Shown: one piece after another, positions 11,701 through 23,300 of the stretch
Position numbering within the stretch: the first letter of the stretch is position 1
Layout: each line of letters begins with the position of its first letter
Assembly: GCA_047495785.1 (NCBI GenBank)
Contig: JBLDXI010000003.1
Coordinates: 3,162,001 to 3,226,000 of the forward strand
Direction of reading: 5' to 3'
From: Lepidodermella squamata
Lineage: Eukaryota > Gastrotricha
DNA length: 64,000 bases
Position numbers and translations under genes: made by a program
The notes under the pieces: generated by a model
The model's database searches: none
Seen by the model: only the letters and a program-made list of their open reading frames with translations
What the model was told of the DNA's origin: nothing

Positions 11701-14486
11701 CTAATTAGTTTTGAATCGACGTGAATAAGTTTCTATACATACAAAACTGGATTTTAGGATGTTCGGATCCGGGCGAGAATCAAATGCCGGTTGGGGTGAC
11801 TTACGATACTATGGATGACTGCTATATGGCAGAGAAAACTTACTACGATGTTACTCCATCAGTAAACTCTGTAACATCTCTCGAGGCCGCGTCGATGCTT
11901 TGTTATGCGACCAACGGCGAACCTGCAACTTTCGAGGATGGCGGCGAGCTGTTACATCTTCGTAACTATATAGTAGCGAAAAATGTGAGCCGATTAACCG
12001 GATGGGTTGGCCTTATAAGACCGAACGGCACTTACGCTTGGATGGACGATACTGATTTCAACACCGATTTCGATTTTTGGGGTCCCTCGGAGCCCAGCGG
12101 TATTAATATTTCTATTATTTTTATTGCTATTTTGATCTTGAGGAATCTAAAATTCAGCGTGGTCAGACTATTCAGCAGTGACACTTCAGCAGTGACTTTT
12201 CACCAGTGACACCTTGTCAGTGAAAATCCATAAAAATCAAAATTTGGAAAAATTTAGGATAAATTATCAAAAATCACTGCTGACTTGTCACTGATGATTT
12301 GTCACTGCGCAAATGTCGCTGCTCAAATGTCACTGCTCATTTGACCCTCATTTGCTGAAATGTCACTGCTGAAAAGTCGCACAACCAAGATCATCAAGGG
12401 CGCAATTTTTCCAATTTGACCCTTCAACACATTCAAAATAATTTGAATTAATTTAGTAATTTATTTATCTGTTTTATTATTTTTTAATTTTTTAATTATT
12501 TTTAATCTTAATTTTTTCCTCAAGTTTTAGGTTGGACTTTGTAAATATTGGCCAGTGACACAAATATAGATTTTTATGTCTTTTATGTTTTTTTAGGTGG
12601 TCCGACTGATTTTTGTGGCTACATGCAGTATTACGACCCACCGGCGGGCGATTATTTTTTGAATGACGCGCCTTGCATGAATCCTGGCGTCTGTCGCTTA
12701 GCTCTTTGCCAAACTTTCCCGCCACCGTTCAAATCATCAGGCTCTGCCAGCAGTAACAGCAATGCTTACGGGTGGTTTCGTTGCGTGGACAAAAATACGG
12801 GATCTATCAAGTGCATGTCGGCATCTCAAGTGCAAGGTAAAAATACTCGGCAATATTCGCCACTAATGACAACTTTTGTTTCATAGCTTCTGAATGCGAC
12901 GATCCGTTGTTTAATGCCCAGGCGTTTTTGACAATCGAACACTGCAAAAATGCGGATAAGACTTTCTCCGTAGTCCGAGCGACTGAAATCGCTGCTCAAA
13001 TGAACGCTGACGTTGAGGCGATTTGTCGCTACGGCGGCGGCGAATTGGCGTCAGTCAAGTCTGCTCTCGAACTGGTACGCCTGCAGATAGCTACGAAAGA
13101 CATCAAGCTAGGCGAAGGCTTCTGGGCTGCTGGTACCAAGCGGGCTGATGGCCTTCTATACTGGCCGGATGGTACTAAAATAACCGGAGTAGAGGGACTC
13201 TGGGCGATGTTGGCGAACGGCCAACAAGAACCCAATGGTTGATTTTTTTTGCTATGAAAAATTGTTAATCTCTACTGGTCTAATTAAGGTGGATTGGGCG
13301 AGTCTTGTACTACATTTTCGAGATACCCGACCGTCCCGCCCTACCTCAGCGACATCCATTTAGGAGACGTTTCTTGTTCCTCATTGCAAAAGGGAGCAAT
13401 CTGCTCTAATTTCGTATATAAGAGGGTATGAAATAACTGGTTTGATTATAATCTAAGGAGAAACTTGTTTCTATAATGCAGAGTGGATGGATTCGGTGCC
13501 GAAATATACCTCGTCAGAGTTATAGCTGCCGACCGATGAGCGCAGGTACAGTTCTCTTGCGAATTTCAGCCATCTCAGGGTTCTAACGCTAAATTTCCCA
13601 AAGTATTGGGTTACGGGTGTCTATTTTATTTTGCTATTTTGTCGGTTTTGCCTCAATGGTACGGCGACAAAACAGCAACTTCGCAGAACAGCTAATGCGA
13701 CAAAACAGCAAATTTTTTATTTTGCGACAAAACAGCGAAAACTTACTATGTAATGCATCAAGTTTCTGCTGTTATGTCGAAATTTGAAAAATGTGCTGTT
13801 TTGTCGCGTTTGCTGTTTTGGGTACCTATTTGCTATTATGACGGTCTGCCGAATCGATTCATTGCTTCAATTATCGCGAAATATTCGAAATCGCAAATTG
13901 TCGAAACTTTTTAGCTGGAACCTGGAAAACAAGTTGAAGCTTTGACTTTTTTATCATTCATATAGGCTGTGATGACTCTGAGAGCCCAATGCCGTTGGAT
14001 AGAAGCTTTTCTACCAGGCTGGCGTGTCTAAACGCTATAAAAAATTTCTTTGTCGTCAACTCGACTGAACCTATCTTGAACTCAGACGAAGCTAACAGGC
14101 TTTGCTATCAATCATCCGGCCAGCTCGCCACGATTAAATCAGGGCAGGAACAAACCGCTTTGAGGTATCTGATTTCAGCCTACGGCGATTCCTTCCAAGG
14201 AGGCTGGGTTGGCCTTAAATTTGACGCAGTTCGCGGCAAATATGGCTGGATCGACGGAACGTTATTCGGCAGACCGGCTTTTGGCACTGATCGCCAGTGG
14301 GGTGGAACTGACACGGCCGACGAACCGTCCGACCAGAAACCGTGTGGCGTCTACCGATTCTACCCGCCATTCAAAACATTCCCACAGGGCTTCTACCTGG
14401 ACGACGTAGATTGCACCCTGCCGTGGCCGTTTTTCGCATTTTGCGAGACTTTCAACCAAGGTTTCAACCAAGGATTCGGGCATTAA
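8708..14486 (+). CDS. Five-domain C-type lectin protein
   Basis: Exons 8708-9250, 10971-11096, 11156-11359, 11415-11569, 11620-11695, 11758-12099, 12597-12836, 12887-13237, 13289-13425, 13482-13545, 13966-14486 keep one frame for 920 codons. They encode five CTLDs, with a Cys-containing linker of the form G(W/Y)(V/I/F)RC...C between them. Each new CTLD starts G-(x)-C and then QMP or equivalent. Motifs include QLATIK, GGWVGLK or SGWIGF, and FCET or ICET ends. EPS replaces the sugar-binding EPN. Intron 9251-10970 starts with GC instead of GT. Two introns (9251-10970 and 12100-12596) have swollen by repeat insertion. The true start is unclear because the upstream linker exon carries a stop; the first in-frame ATG is 8734. 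No signal peptide is visible, so this may be the rear of a larger, damaged gene. Confidence 0.7.
9401..9485. repeat. CAGTGAC-word repeat (family B), partial copy
   Basis: The segment begins GTGGTCAGACTTTTCAGCAG and continues with repeats of CAGCAGTGAC/ATTTCAGC words. It matches one half of the palindrome at 12159-12387. It lies in intron 9251-10970. Confidence 0.75.
9492..9705 (+). repeat. TTTTGTCG-word repeat (family A), full copy
   Basis: It starts GGCAGACCGTCATAATAGC and ends GACACCCGTAACCCAATAC. It is filled with ACAGCAAACGCGACAAAACAGC words that switch to the reverse complement (GCTGTTTTGTCGC) halfway. The same sequence, reversed, is at 13603-13853. Confidence 0.9.
9720..9900 (+). repeat. 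Family A repeat, second partial copy
   Basis: Directly follows the full copy. It repeats the body from ACCCAAAACAGCAAACGCGG to CGCCGTACC but lacks the outer ends, so it looks like a tandem, nested or truncated duplicate. Confidence 0.8.
10735..10790. repeat. Family B repeat fragment
   Basis: A short run of GTGAGCAGTGAAATTTCAGCAGCGACAAAT-type words related to the repeat at 12159-12387, in the same enlarged intron. Confidence 0.5.
12159..12387. repeat. CAGTGAC-word palindrome (family B), full copy
   Basis: The left half reads GTGGTCAGACTATTCAGCAG and the right half ends CTGCTGAAAAGTCGCACAAC, close to its reverse complement. Both halves are reiterated CAGCAGTGAC/GTCACTGCT words. Its insertion explains why intron 12100-12596 of the CTLD gene is about 500 bases when its neighbours are about 50. 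Confidence 0.85.
13603..13853 (-). repeat. Family A repeat, full copy, opposite orientation
   Basis: Reverse-oriented match to 9492-9705, from GTATTGGGTTACGGGTGTC to GACGGTCTGCC. It lies in intron 13546-13965 of the CTLD gene. Confidence 0.9.
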
Positions 14487-14830
14487 CAACTATTCCAAAG
14501 ATTTTCCGAATGTTATTATTTATTTTTCGTGTTATTAACGAGTAAAATTTGAAGGGCACCGTTCGCTTTGAAACTGCCAAGTTTTATTCCCATATTGAAT
14601 GGTTATCGTAGACGTTAGTCTCATCGTTGATGGGCCCGGGTCCCATATTCGAATGAAAATAGAACAATTTTTAACGTTCAAAAATTCTTCCTTAATGGAA
14701 AAATCGCCAAAATTAATTCGTTTGAATTTCGCCCGAGTTGAGAAAAATTCCTCCTGCGTAAAAAAAAGACGGAAACATCGCCGAATTGCTGAAACTTTAT
14801 TTCAAAATTAACAAATTTTCAAAACAAATA

Positions 14831-14872
14831 TGCACTGAGCGAGTGACTGTTCTAAAGATTTTCGAATGTTAT
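14831..14872 (+). pseudogene. Orphan fragment of CTLD gene 3'UTR
   Basis: GCACTGAGCGAGTGACTGTT and the following bases to ATGTTAT repeat the 3' end of the CTLD gene at 1157-1200, but no CTLD precedes it. The fragment stops exactly where the transposon-like element at 14873 begins, so it looks like the remains of a third gene copy. Confidence 0.7.
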
Positions 14873-16242
14873 AGGGGTGTGCACAAACAGTCATTTCATT
14901 GCGCATAACACAGAAAAATTCGCACGGCTTTATTTCTGATTACGATTTCATTTTTAAACTTTCACAAACTCGAATGTTTTTGTATTTGTAGTGAACCAAT
15001 GTTGTGTAGTGGACTGAAAATTCGTTGAACGAGATGGGGTTCGAACCTCGGTCGCCTGTCCATCACTCAGCGATTTTTACCACTAAGACAACTAGTTTTT
15101 TGTTCTCACTATTTCGTTCATATTTTTTCTTTGACGGGAGACTTCGAATTTTTCCAGTCAGACAAAAAACTACACGCATATTAGCTGTTTTAAGCCTCAT
15201 TTTATATCGAAAGCGTGAGCTCATTCATTGCTCGGTGACTGATTAAACGCGATCGAATCTCACTATTGTCCAGCTTTTATGGGAGTGGTACTTCTTGCCA
15301 CCAGATTAGGGTTTTCTGCCATGGGATTAGGGTTTTCTACCACCAAATATGAAAATCCAAAACTCGCCATCAAAATGAGGTTTCTTGCCACCAAATTGGT
15401 CTCGTCGCCACCAAAACAAGGCTTGCCACCAATTTGAGGTTTCTTGCCACCTATTTGAGGCTTTTTCCTCCAAATCAAGAATGGAATGGTATTTCTTGCC
15501 ATCATATTAGGATTTTATGCCACCAATTTGGGGTTTCCATCCTTAAATCACGAATTAATATGTCCAATAACAAAAGTAAACAATAAACAATAAGACATTT
15601 TTGGATTTTTTTATATAATTTGTAAAAGTTGAATTAACATGTTCCTCAAGCACAATTGCCCTGGCCATCGAACGGTACTTCTTAATGAAGTTTATCCATT
15701 TTAAGCTCATATTGGCGTGCTTGGCGAAATCGGCTTCTATTCAGCTTCCGAGTCACGTGGTTTTTTTCATTGTTAAGTCACGTCGGGTTTTTTGACACTT
15801 TTGTTACCGGTATTTCTCCTCCCAACGAGCAACATCCTCAGTTCAACATTTTTAGAGGCAAGAAAATCCAAATTGGTGGCAAGAAAACTCAAATTGGTGG
15901 TAAGCCTTGTTTTGGTGACGTCGAGACCAATTTGGTGGCAAGAAACCTCATTTTGATGGCGATTTTTGGATTTTCATATTTAGTGGCAGTAAACCCAAAT
16001 TTAGTGGCAGAAAGTCCAAATTTGGTGGCAGAAAGCATTTCTCCCAGCTTTTATTAAGCCTGCGTCAGAGACCCCTTAAAACTTGGCTTGATACAAATAC
16101 AAAAACATTCGAGTTTGTGAATAGTAAAAAGCTTTTTTTTGTGAGTTTGTCGAACGTTTATAAAAATGCAATAGTAATGGGAAATAATGTTGTAATATAT
16201 GCAGGGGGTTCAATACTATCACGCCTGTTTGTACACACCCCT
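14873..16242. mobile_element. hAT-like non-autonomous element with long inverted arms
   Basis: The ends are AGGGGTGTGCACAAACAG and, inverted, AGGGGTGTGTACAAACAG (one mismatch in 18). The start resembles hAT-family termini such as CAGGGGTGTG. Inner arms also match in inverted orientation: ACAAACTCGAATGTTTTTGT near 14966 against its complement near 16095, and TTGCCACCAAA-type words (15290-15540) against TTGGTGGCAAG words (15850-16035). There is no transposase ORF and no clear 8-base target duplication. Confidence 0.65.
15022..15095 (-). mobile_element. tRNA-derived SINE-like head
   Basis: On the minus strand the order is CTTAGTGGTAAAAATCGCTG (A-box-like), then GGTTCGAACC (B box), with tRNA-like spacing. 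The stems do not pair well as a working tRNA and the acceptor arms do not match, so it is better read as a SINE or tRNA relic nested in the left arm of the hAT-like element. Confidence 0.5.
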
Positions 16243-16322
16243 ACTATTTAAGCGGGCATAACGGTACCACATTATGGGATTACATTTTAAATAGGCTTCA
16301 TGCGAACCATGCGATAAGTATT

Positions 16323-17764
16323 CACTGTAAAAAATCTCTGGCTATATAGCCGCTAATTAGCCATTCGAATTGCTTTAATTGTTTGGATAAAAACCCCCCA
16401 TAGAACCTCCTATTTAGCCCTTCAAATTAATTTACGCGTACTATTTACCCATTTGAATTTATTTTGGGTGAATAACAAGGAATGGGTAACTAAAATTTCC
16501 GTGGGCTAAATAACATTCGGTGGGTATTTAGATTCAATCGAACAATAAAATGCTATATAGCCAGCCCTCGACTGCCACTCCTCTCCTTCCTTCTTATTGT
16601 TGTTTAAAAAAATCGGATTTCGAGTCTGGGATTTTTATTACGAAGTCTCAATGCATTATAAAATCTCAACAATTAATCCAAATAGCTTTTTAACATTAAT
16701 AATAATCTTCTAGTATAGTCGAATTCAATCGAGCGAACAACGAGAATTCTCACAAAATCACACTTTGTCATTTTTTAGTCTGATTTATTTTCTGATGAAA
16801 ATGAATCGCGGCTTCCTACTCCAGGTTTCCGTTGGATGACAGCATCACAGTGCCAAATCTGATAAAATTCAGAGATTCATGCTTATGCTACAAGGATTAT
16901 TAAAACTCACAAAAAATTGCAAAGGAAATTAGAAATTAAGACAATCAGAGAGCCAACAGCCGCAACGGCAATTCCAGCCTATTATATCTGCTAGAATCAC
17001 ATGAATTTCGAAAGATACAATAGAAAATTTACCTGATTTCTGAAAATTCTGAAAATTCGCTTAAAAGTGAAACCAGCGCTGCAATTTAAGAAAGATAAAT
17101 TTTAGCTTGGAGTTTTTGTGAAGATAGAAGCGACGAAACCGGTTGATGTTATCGTTAAAACTTAAATGCAAATAATGTTGTTCAAAGACTCACTTTTACT
17201 TGACCTATCTGTCTGAAAGCAGCATCCGTCAAAGGGGCCAACAACCTGATATAAAAAAAAATGTAATTTTTTCTTTTCTTCTAGTTGTTAAATGTTAGAG
17301 GGCTTTACTTATTGTTAATAGTTAATTATAGTTAGCTGGTAATCGTTTCTTACCTGTTCAACCCATCAAACATACCTTTGTGATATCATGACCTAGTTGC
17401 AACAACGATATCTGTTATTTCCGCACGGCTAGAATGAAAATAGAAAATTCACGTGCTTGACAAATTAACAAAAAACTGTGAGTGTGTAAGTGCACGTTGT
17501 TCATTGAAAGTAAGTAAAACAATGAAATCGAGTGTTGCGTCACACTTCAGTGGACAAAGAATTCGAGAATTTTCCACGAAATTCGAATTCCCGATTTTAA
17601 TCCGAGTAATTAACTTGCTCCATGCATTTGTGAGCACTTATTAGCCTCTCCGGGGTTCTAAATAACTTTCGACTAAACAGCGCCTATAATTTCAAATTTG
17701 ATTCGACTAAATACCCAATGTGGCTAAATACCAACTGCTATATAGCCAGAGATTTTTTACAGTG
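16323..17764. mobile_element. CACTG-ended transposon-like element
   Basis: The termini are perfect inverted repeats: CACTGTAAAAAATCTCTGGC at 16323 and its exact complement ending CAGTG at 17764, continuing for 28 bases in total. CACTG ends are typical of the CACTA/Mirage/Chapaev group; TT flanks both ends. The 1.44 kb interior has several GCTATATAGCC or GGCTAAATA motifs near the ends and no transposase frame, so it is non-autonomous. Confidence 0.75.
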
Positions 17765-18966
17765 TTGTCAAGACTAAACGAGAATCTGAACGAGAACTCT
17801 TACATGTCTTCGAGCTCCTCAACACAATTTCAAGATCAATCAAATCCCGACCAGGTGGTTCCTAAGGATCTGAGTCACGACCAGCAGCAGCATTGCACAG
17901 ACAGCGCTCAACGCCTGACCGAAATTCAGCCTGATAGCGACATTTTCCCGTTATGCCCAATACACGTAGAAGACGGTCTAACGTGATCATAGATAAATAA
18001 AAAATATAGATCTGACACTTTAGTACTTTTATGTGTGCCGAAATGAATCATGAATCATCCCAATTTATCTCAAATGACCTGTCCTCCAGTTTCAACGGGG
18101 GAAGTAGGGCATGGAGGTCCAAACTCCAGCTCGGCGCTCATCTAATTCCAGTCAATCTTTACTCCTTTGTTGACTCATTGAACCACTTATTTCTGCATTT
18201 CTGTATTATTTTTTTAATAAATTAAAATAAATGTTCAATTATCGAAGGTCGATTCTCATCCATCGTGAAAACTCTGACACTGACGATGAGCAAATTTCCA
18301 ATAGCGAGTTGAAACTTCATGATAGTACGAAACTTCAACCCCAGTGAGACCAATTTTAATACTTGGATCTCAGATCTAAAATATTACATGGAAGTTTTAA
18401 CATAAAAGGAGCTCCCAGGCAATTGAGGATTCTCCAGAAAAAAGGTGGATAAGCGTAGAGCTGAAATTATTGCTCAAGAATTTTTTTACTGAATTTTAAC
18501 AATTTTCAATTTTTTGAAGTTTCTCGGTGGTAAACACCATTACTTTTGGATAGGACATCTTAACCACATAAATGTCATTCATGCGCATGAATATAATCAC
18601 GTGTTTGTTTTTGCTATAACAAGCATAAATTAATTGTGCTTTCCACCGAGAAACTTCAAAAGATTGTTAAAATTCAGTAAAAAATCGTTGAAGGTCGAAC
18701 TTAGACTCAAAAGAAAGCTCACGCACAGCCGCGTTTAGATCCTCCGACAATCGAAATCGAAATCGATCAAAGAAAAATCAACTTCTTTGTTTACTTTCTC
18801 ACCGAAATGTTGAGCTTTTTCATTATTTATAGCTGAACATCTACGACTGAAGCGGTGTTCCGCGCTCTTTTCTCGGCGTCTATCTCAAATTATGTCTATG
18901 GTCAAAACGATCTAACAGAACATCAGAACAGCAATATTTATTTGAAAAATAATAAATTTTCAAAAA
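17765..18966 (+). other. Possible short 3' exon plus unassigned sequence
   Basis: Bases 17765-17986 are open and coding-like, encoding a Ser/Gln/Asp-rich peptide that ends FPLCPIHVEDGLT, followed at once by an AATAAA-type signal. The frame abuts the transposon-like element, so this may be the last exon of a gene interrupted by it. No homologue recognised. Beyond it only the inverted repeat at 18480-18692 stands out. Confidence 0.3.
18480..18692. repeat. Inverted-repeat element (MITE-like)
   Basis: TTTTTTACTGAATTTTAACA... plus a TTGAAGTTTCTCGGTGG block on the left is mirrored by CCACCGAGAAACTTCAA... and TTGTTAAAATTCAGTAAAAA on the right, around a centre of about 100 bases. No coding capacity. 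Confidence 0.75.
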
Positions 18967-19600
18967 TCATTGCCTATTCAAGTTTATTTGCGCAAGAAAT
19001 TTCGCGATTTTTTCTGATTTATCACCACCATCATCAGAAAATCCGACTACAGCGACCTTTTTCAGCCGAATCGCACTTTCGCTAGGACTAGCTTGAATCT
19101 TCTCGTTCAGCAGCGTCGATAACCGCCACGCGAAATTAGCACTGTTATTCGATTGACCAGCGATAATTAAAAACTCTTTTGATGTACTCGAATCGTTTAT
19201 AAATGGAAATAACGAATTTGCTAAACGGTCGCCTGTCCACCAAAACACGCCTTGATCCGGCAATTTATCCATAAAATCGCCGTCCTTATTCGAACGGGCG
19301 CTGATTAAAATCGCTGTAGAATTTTCGGCCGTAGATTTCGGCCTGAAAGCATCGAGACAATTGCCGATGAGTTCATTGCCGGTGAAAATTGTGTCAGAAC
19401 CGGCCTTGATGAGGGGCGAGATTTTTCCATTCATCGAAATAGTGTAATTCTCCTGTTCGTTATTTCGTGGAGAAATCCGCAACAAAGAGTAGGGTCCTAG
19501 GGATTTTTTTAAATAATTAAGCAAGTCATAATATTTTCAGGCTCTTACCTTGGGGGAGGGCGATGGAATTATTAGGGTCTTTCACCCAAATAAAAGCCAT
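18967..19600 (-). CDS. Hypothetical protein, 193 aa
   Basis: Two exons, 19600-19549 and 19496-18967, join in frame across a GTAAGA...CTAG intron to give 194 codons including the stop. It starts MAFIWVKDPNNSIALPQG. No signal peptide, membrane segment or known motif is seen. The second half alternates short hydrophobic runs (TAILISA, EFLIIAG, KKVAVVGF) with helices, which suggests an alpha/beta fold. It follows the sushi-VWA gene on the same strand, with about 750 bases between. Confidence 0.6.
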
Positions 19601-20352
19601 TTTTCGAAATAAAAAACCTATTTACAAAGTAATATTTTACCTGCTAGCTATAGGTTATACATAGTATGTTGTAGTTAAGAAAGAGAACTACGTGGTCCAG
19701 GTGGCCGGTTTTGATAAAACGTGGTATAAATAATACGCGCGAACCTCGCCGCAAGTAGAGCACTTTTATTATATATTACTATTGTGTGCTATACTACTCG
19801 GGTCTTCTGATAAGTAATAAAGTTGGCCTGATATCAGCCGTGTAATACGAGCTGCTGTGCGAATAAAACATACGCGAATCAGCGGCGTTATAATATACGT
19901 GTTATATTGCCACTCTAGGAAGATGGTGAAATACGAGTATTGATCTATGATAGGCAGATGCAGCGCCGAGCATCCTATTCTACTAGATACTTCCGCACTG
20001 GCCCGCTATACATCAACATTCAATTTGGTAAATCAAATAGAAAAATTTCGAAAACAAATAGATGGAAAACTCCGGTGATATCTACATACTTGACTTCATT
20101 TCAACATGTTCCGTCATCTTGGAGTGAGTGTTGTTGTCGTTAAATGATCGTTTAAACGACACACTCTCATCAGTGCGCAAAAAATTGAGATGACTCATCA
20201 CATCGTAAAATATCATTTTATTTTTATTTTTTTCAAAATAATCTCAGTTATTTCGGACATTGCTTTTTAAAGCTAAAGGAGATCAACAAAATTTGAAAAT
20301 AATTTAACACAATGAGCTAAAATGATAGAAAAAATCTGGTCACACCATTTTG
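19601..20352. other. intergenic, no gene seen
   Basis: Short open frames only. Contains AT-rich direct runs and no clear RNA gene. Confidence 0.4.
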
Positions 20353-23300
20353 CTAAGCGCAGAGAAAATCAAGAAAATTGCTATCAACAGCGAAATTATC
20401 GACTCGCAACTGCTGCGACGATTGGAAGAACCGGAAATACGAACTGCTCGTGGCAATTTGCTGCTTTAGCGTCGCCTGGTACTCAGACGACGTCACGCCA
20501 TTGCCGACACCGACGACGAAAATGCGCGTCCAAATCGACCGCAAAGCCGCCAACTCATCGCGCGTCTCCAACACCGACGACTCGCGCCGGTTCGACGTTA
20601 GAAACACAACCCGCCACGGGTTAACGTTCGGCATCGCGTTGAACACATGCCGCCGCGTCGCTTGAAACATACGCGCCAAATCGTCGTTTAACGTGTATTT
20701 AAATGAATCGTAATTAACCGACAGCCAATTTTGCCACTTTGCGACCGAGTCGTTACGTTTGAATGGGTTATTTGAAATATTAACCGCCGTCCAAATAAAT
20801 CGCCGATCCATAGCCACGCCGGTTAGGGTGACTAGACCGATAGATAGCCCGATATCGCCCGTTGAGTTTGATGCGTTTCGTACAATCGATTGCCAATTTT
20901 GCGCGAAATTTACGAGAAAATTCTCGGCGTTATCCGCGTCGGATTTTGTGAAATTTTCAGATTCCGATAAATCTGACACGAAAATCACGTTTATCGACCC
21001 TGAACAGGCGCGGCCGTTCGGTAGCGAGCACTGCGGCATCGCAGTCCAAGCCGCCTGGTCGTTGCACGTCACGCCTGGGTGACCTCGAATAACGTAGCCT
21101 TTTTCGCATTTGTACCAAATCGAGTCGCCAATAACACTCGCCGTATTCAATGGCACGGTGGTATAGGCGACGAGGCCGTTTGTAACCGGTGGTACCAGGC
21201 CGCAGGAAATTGAAAATGTTGACCTAGGTACGCAGCGCGGTTGGGTTGACCACGAGCCGTTAGTGAGGCATTCAATGCGAGTAGGGCCTTTTAGGAGGTA
21301 ACTTGAGTTGCAGGAATACGCGGCGTAACTGCCAATTACACTGTCATTGCCGTCGAAACTCTTCTCGGCTACTACACCATCGGACAACGCAGGGACACCT
21401 CCACACGTTTTCCCTGTAAAAAATTGAAGTAATAAAAGAATTTTATCATGTTTTTATGTTATAAAAATTAAAAATTAAAAAAAATTAAGGAGGAATTTTC
21501 GAAATCAGTTTAGCGAAAATTTCAATTTTCATATTTTTGAAAATTTTTGAAAATTTAGGGTTCCACCACTAAATTAGAGGGTTCAGCCCTAAATTTCGCC
21601 AAAATATGGCTTTTCGAGTTCGAAGTCTTCTTTATAGCTTCTCAAATTTGTGCTATCGCCCCTAATTAGCCGATATAGATATTCAGTATCGATTTTAAAA
21701 ATCAGTGATTTTTTATATCGATACTGCAGCCTTTCAATTTTGTTGAAGTTACTACTCGAACCCGATGGGAAAGGTCATTATTGATCAAGAATGGGAATAG
21801 TCGAAATTGCAAAAAAATCGGAACCTAAATTTCAGTGGTCAAAATCAAGATCCTTTTCAAAATTAGCCTAATTTAAATTTCAGAGACTATAGGGGCATTT
21901 ATTCGAGCGGAATACAAAAATCGCGGAATTTCGATAAATTGAAAAGAGTTTAAAATCGAAAAATTACGGTTTTGAAGTGAAATGCAGATAGGTTGATCAC
22001 TCCAACGGCCGTCTTGTTGGCAAACCACCGAATTCAATTGAGTCGCAAATCCAAACCCATCAGCACATTGGTAAGTCACATTAGTCCCAGGCTTGCTAGG
22101 GCCTCGAAAAGCCTCTGTGAAAACTCCGTTTTGAATAGCTGGCGGCGCCCCGCAACTATCGCCAATGCTGAAACGGCAATAAGGCGCCGGGGTCCAGTCG
22201 CCAGTAGCCTGGCACCGAACTGCTGTGCTACCGGCAGGTTGAAACGCTGAGCCGCATTCGTACCAAACAATGTCATTTACAACACTTGCATTGCCTTTGA
22301 ATGTTTTCATGGTGATATTAGCGTTGCTGACGACGGGCGGTTCGCCGCATCCGCCGTCTTTTTTGATGCAACTCGGCAGGTCGCTCCAGGTGCCGGTGAC
22401 CAGGCACATGACCTGGTCGCTGTCGCTCGTAATTACGTAACCAGTGTGGCAGCGGATTCGGACGTAATCTCCGGGCACGGGATTCGCGTCCAATGGGTAG
22501 GATTGCGAATAAATCACCGAATTCCCAATCGAAGGGGGAGTACTGCATTTTCCGGAGTCTAAAAAGAAAATTGAAACGAATAACAGAAATTTCAAGAAAA
22601 ATTTGAAAAATTGAAATCAAATTTTAATATTAAAAAATGCCCATAAACCAAAAATTTTACGGTCATTTTTAGGACTACAAATTTAATTTCAAGGGTTTAA
22701 AATTTAGGTTCCAGCAATAAATTAGAGCGTCTGGTTATATTATTTCTATTTTTTTCGGCATTTTCTCCACGAAACTCACTGAAGCTCTCTATAATCCTAC
22801 TATTTGTTAATTGAGCTACCTGGTACCGATAGAAAGAAATAGTAGATACCGATACCGATAGATACCGATAGTAGAAATTTTTTCACTATATCGGAAAAAT
22901 CACTGCTTTTTAAAATCGATACTGGAAATCGATATCGGCTACGTGAACTCTTATACTGATATAGATCAATCGGTTATTTCCGATAATCAAAATTTTTGGA
23001 AAATGAGAAAAACTGAAAAGCCATATTTAGAGAAAATCCAGCGTTAGAGCTTCAAATTTAGGACTGGAACCCTCAATTTAGGTGTGCACTTTGCAAGCCC
23101 ATTTTTCTATAATTTTAATTACATTGTTCGCATTTAGGCGGATTCGTCCATAAACCGCTATCAAGGCATGAAATGGTCGCATTGCCCTTGATGGTGAAAC
23201 CAGCCGTGCACGAATAGATGACGTAGTTGCCAACAGTCGGCTGAGGTCCAACGAAATTGTTGTAGATAACCCGTGAATTCGGCACAAGGGGCGGAGCATC

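Noticed and set aside
15022-15095. Functional tRNA gene
   Set aside because: Box motifs are present, but the acceptor and T stems do not pair.
15263-16057. Two open frames encoding Gly/Lys/Pro-rich repeats (KKPQIGGKP-like)
   Set aside because: These are translations of the repeated words in the arms of the hAT-like element, in inverted copies; no start context or splicing supports a protein.
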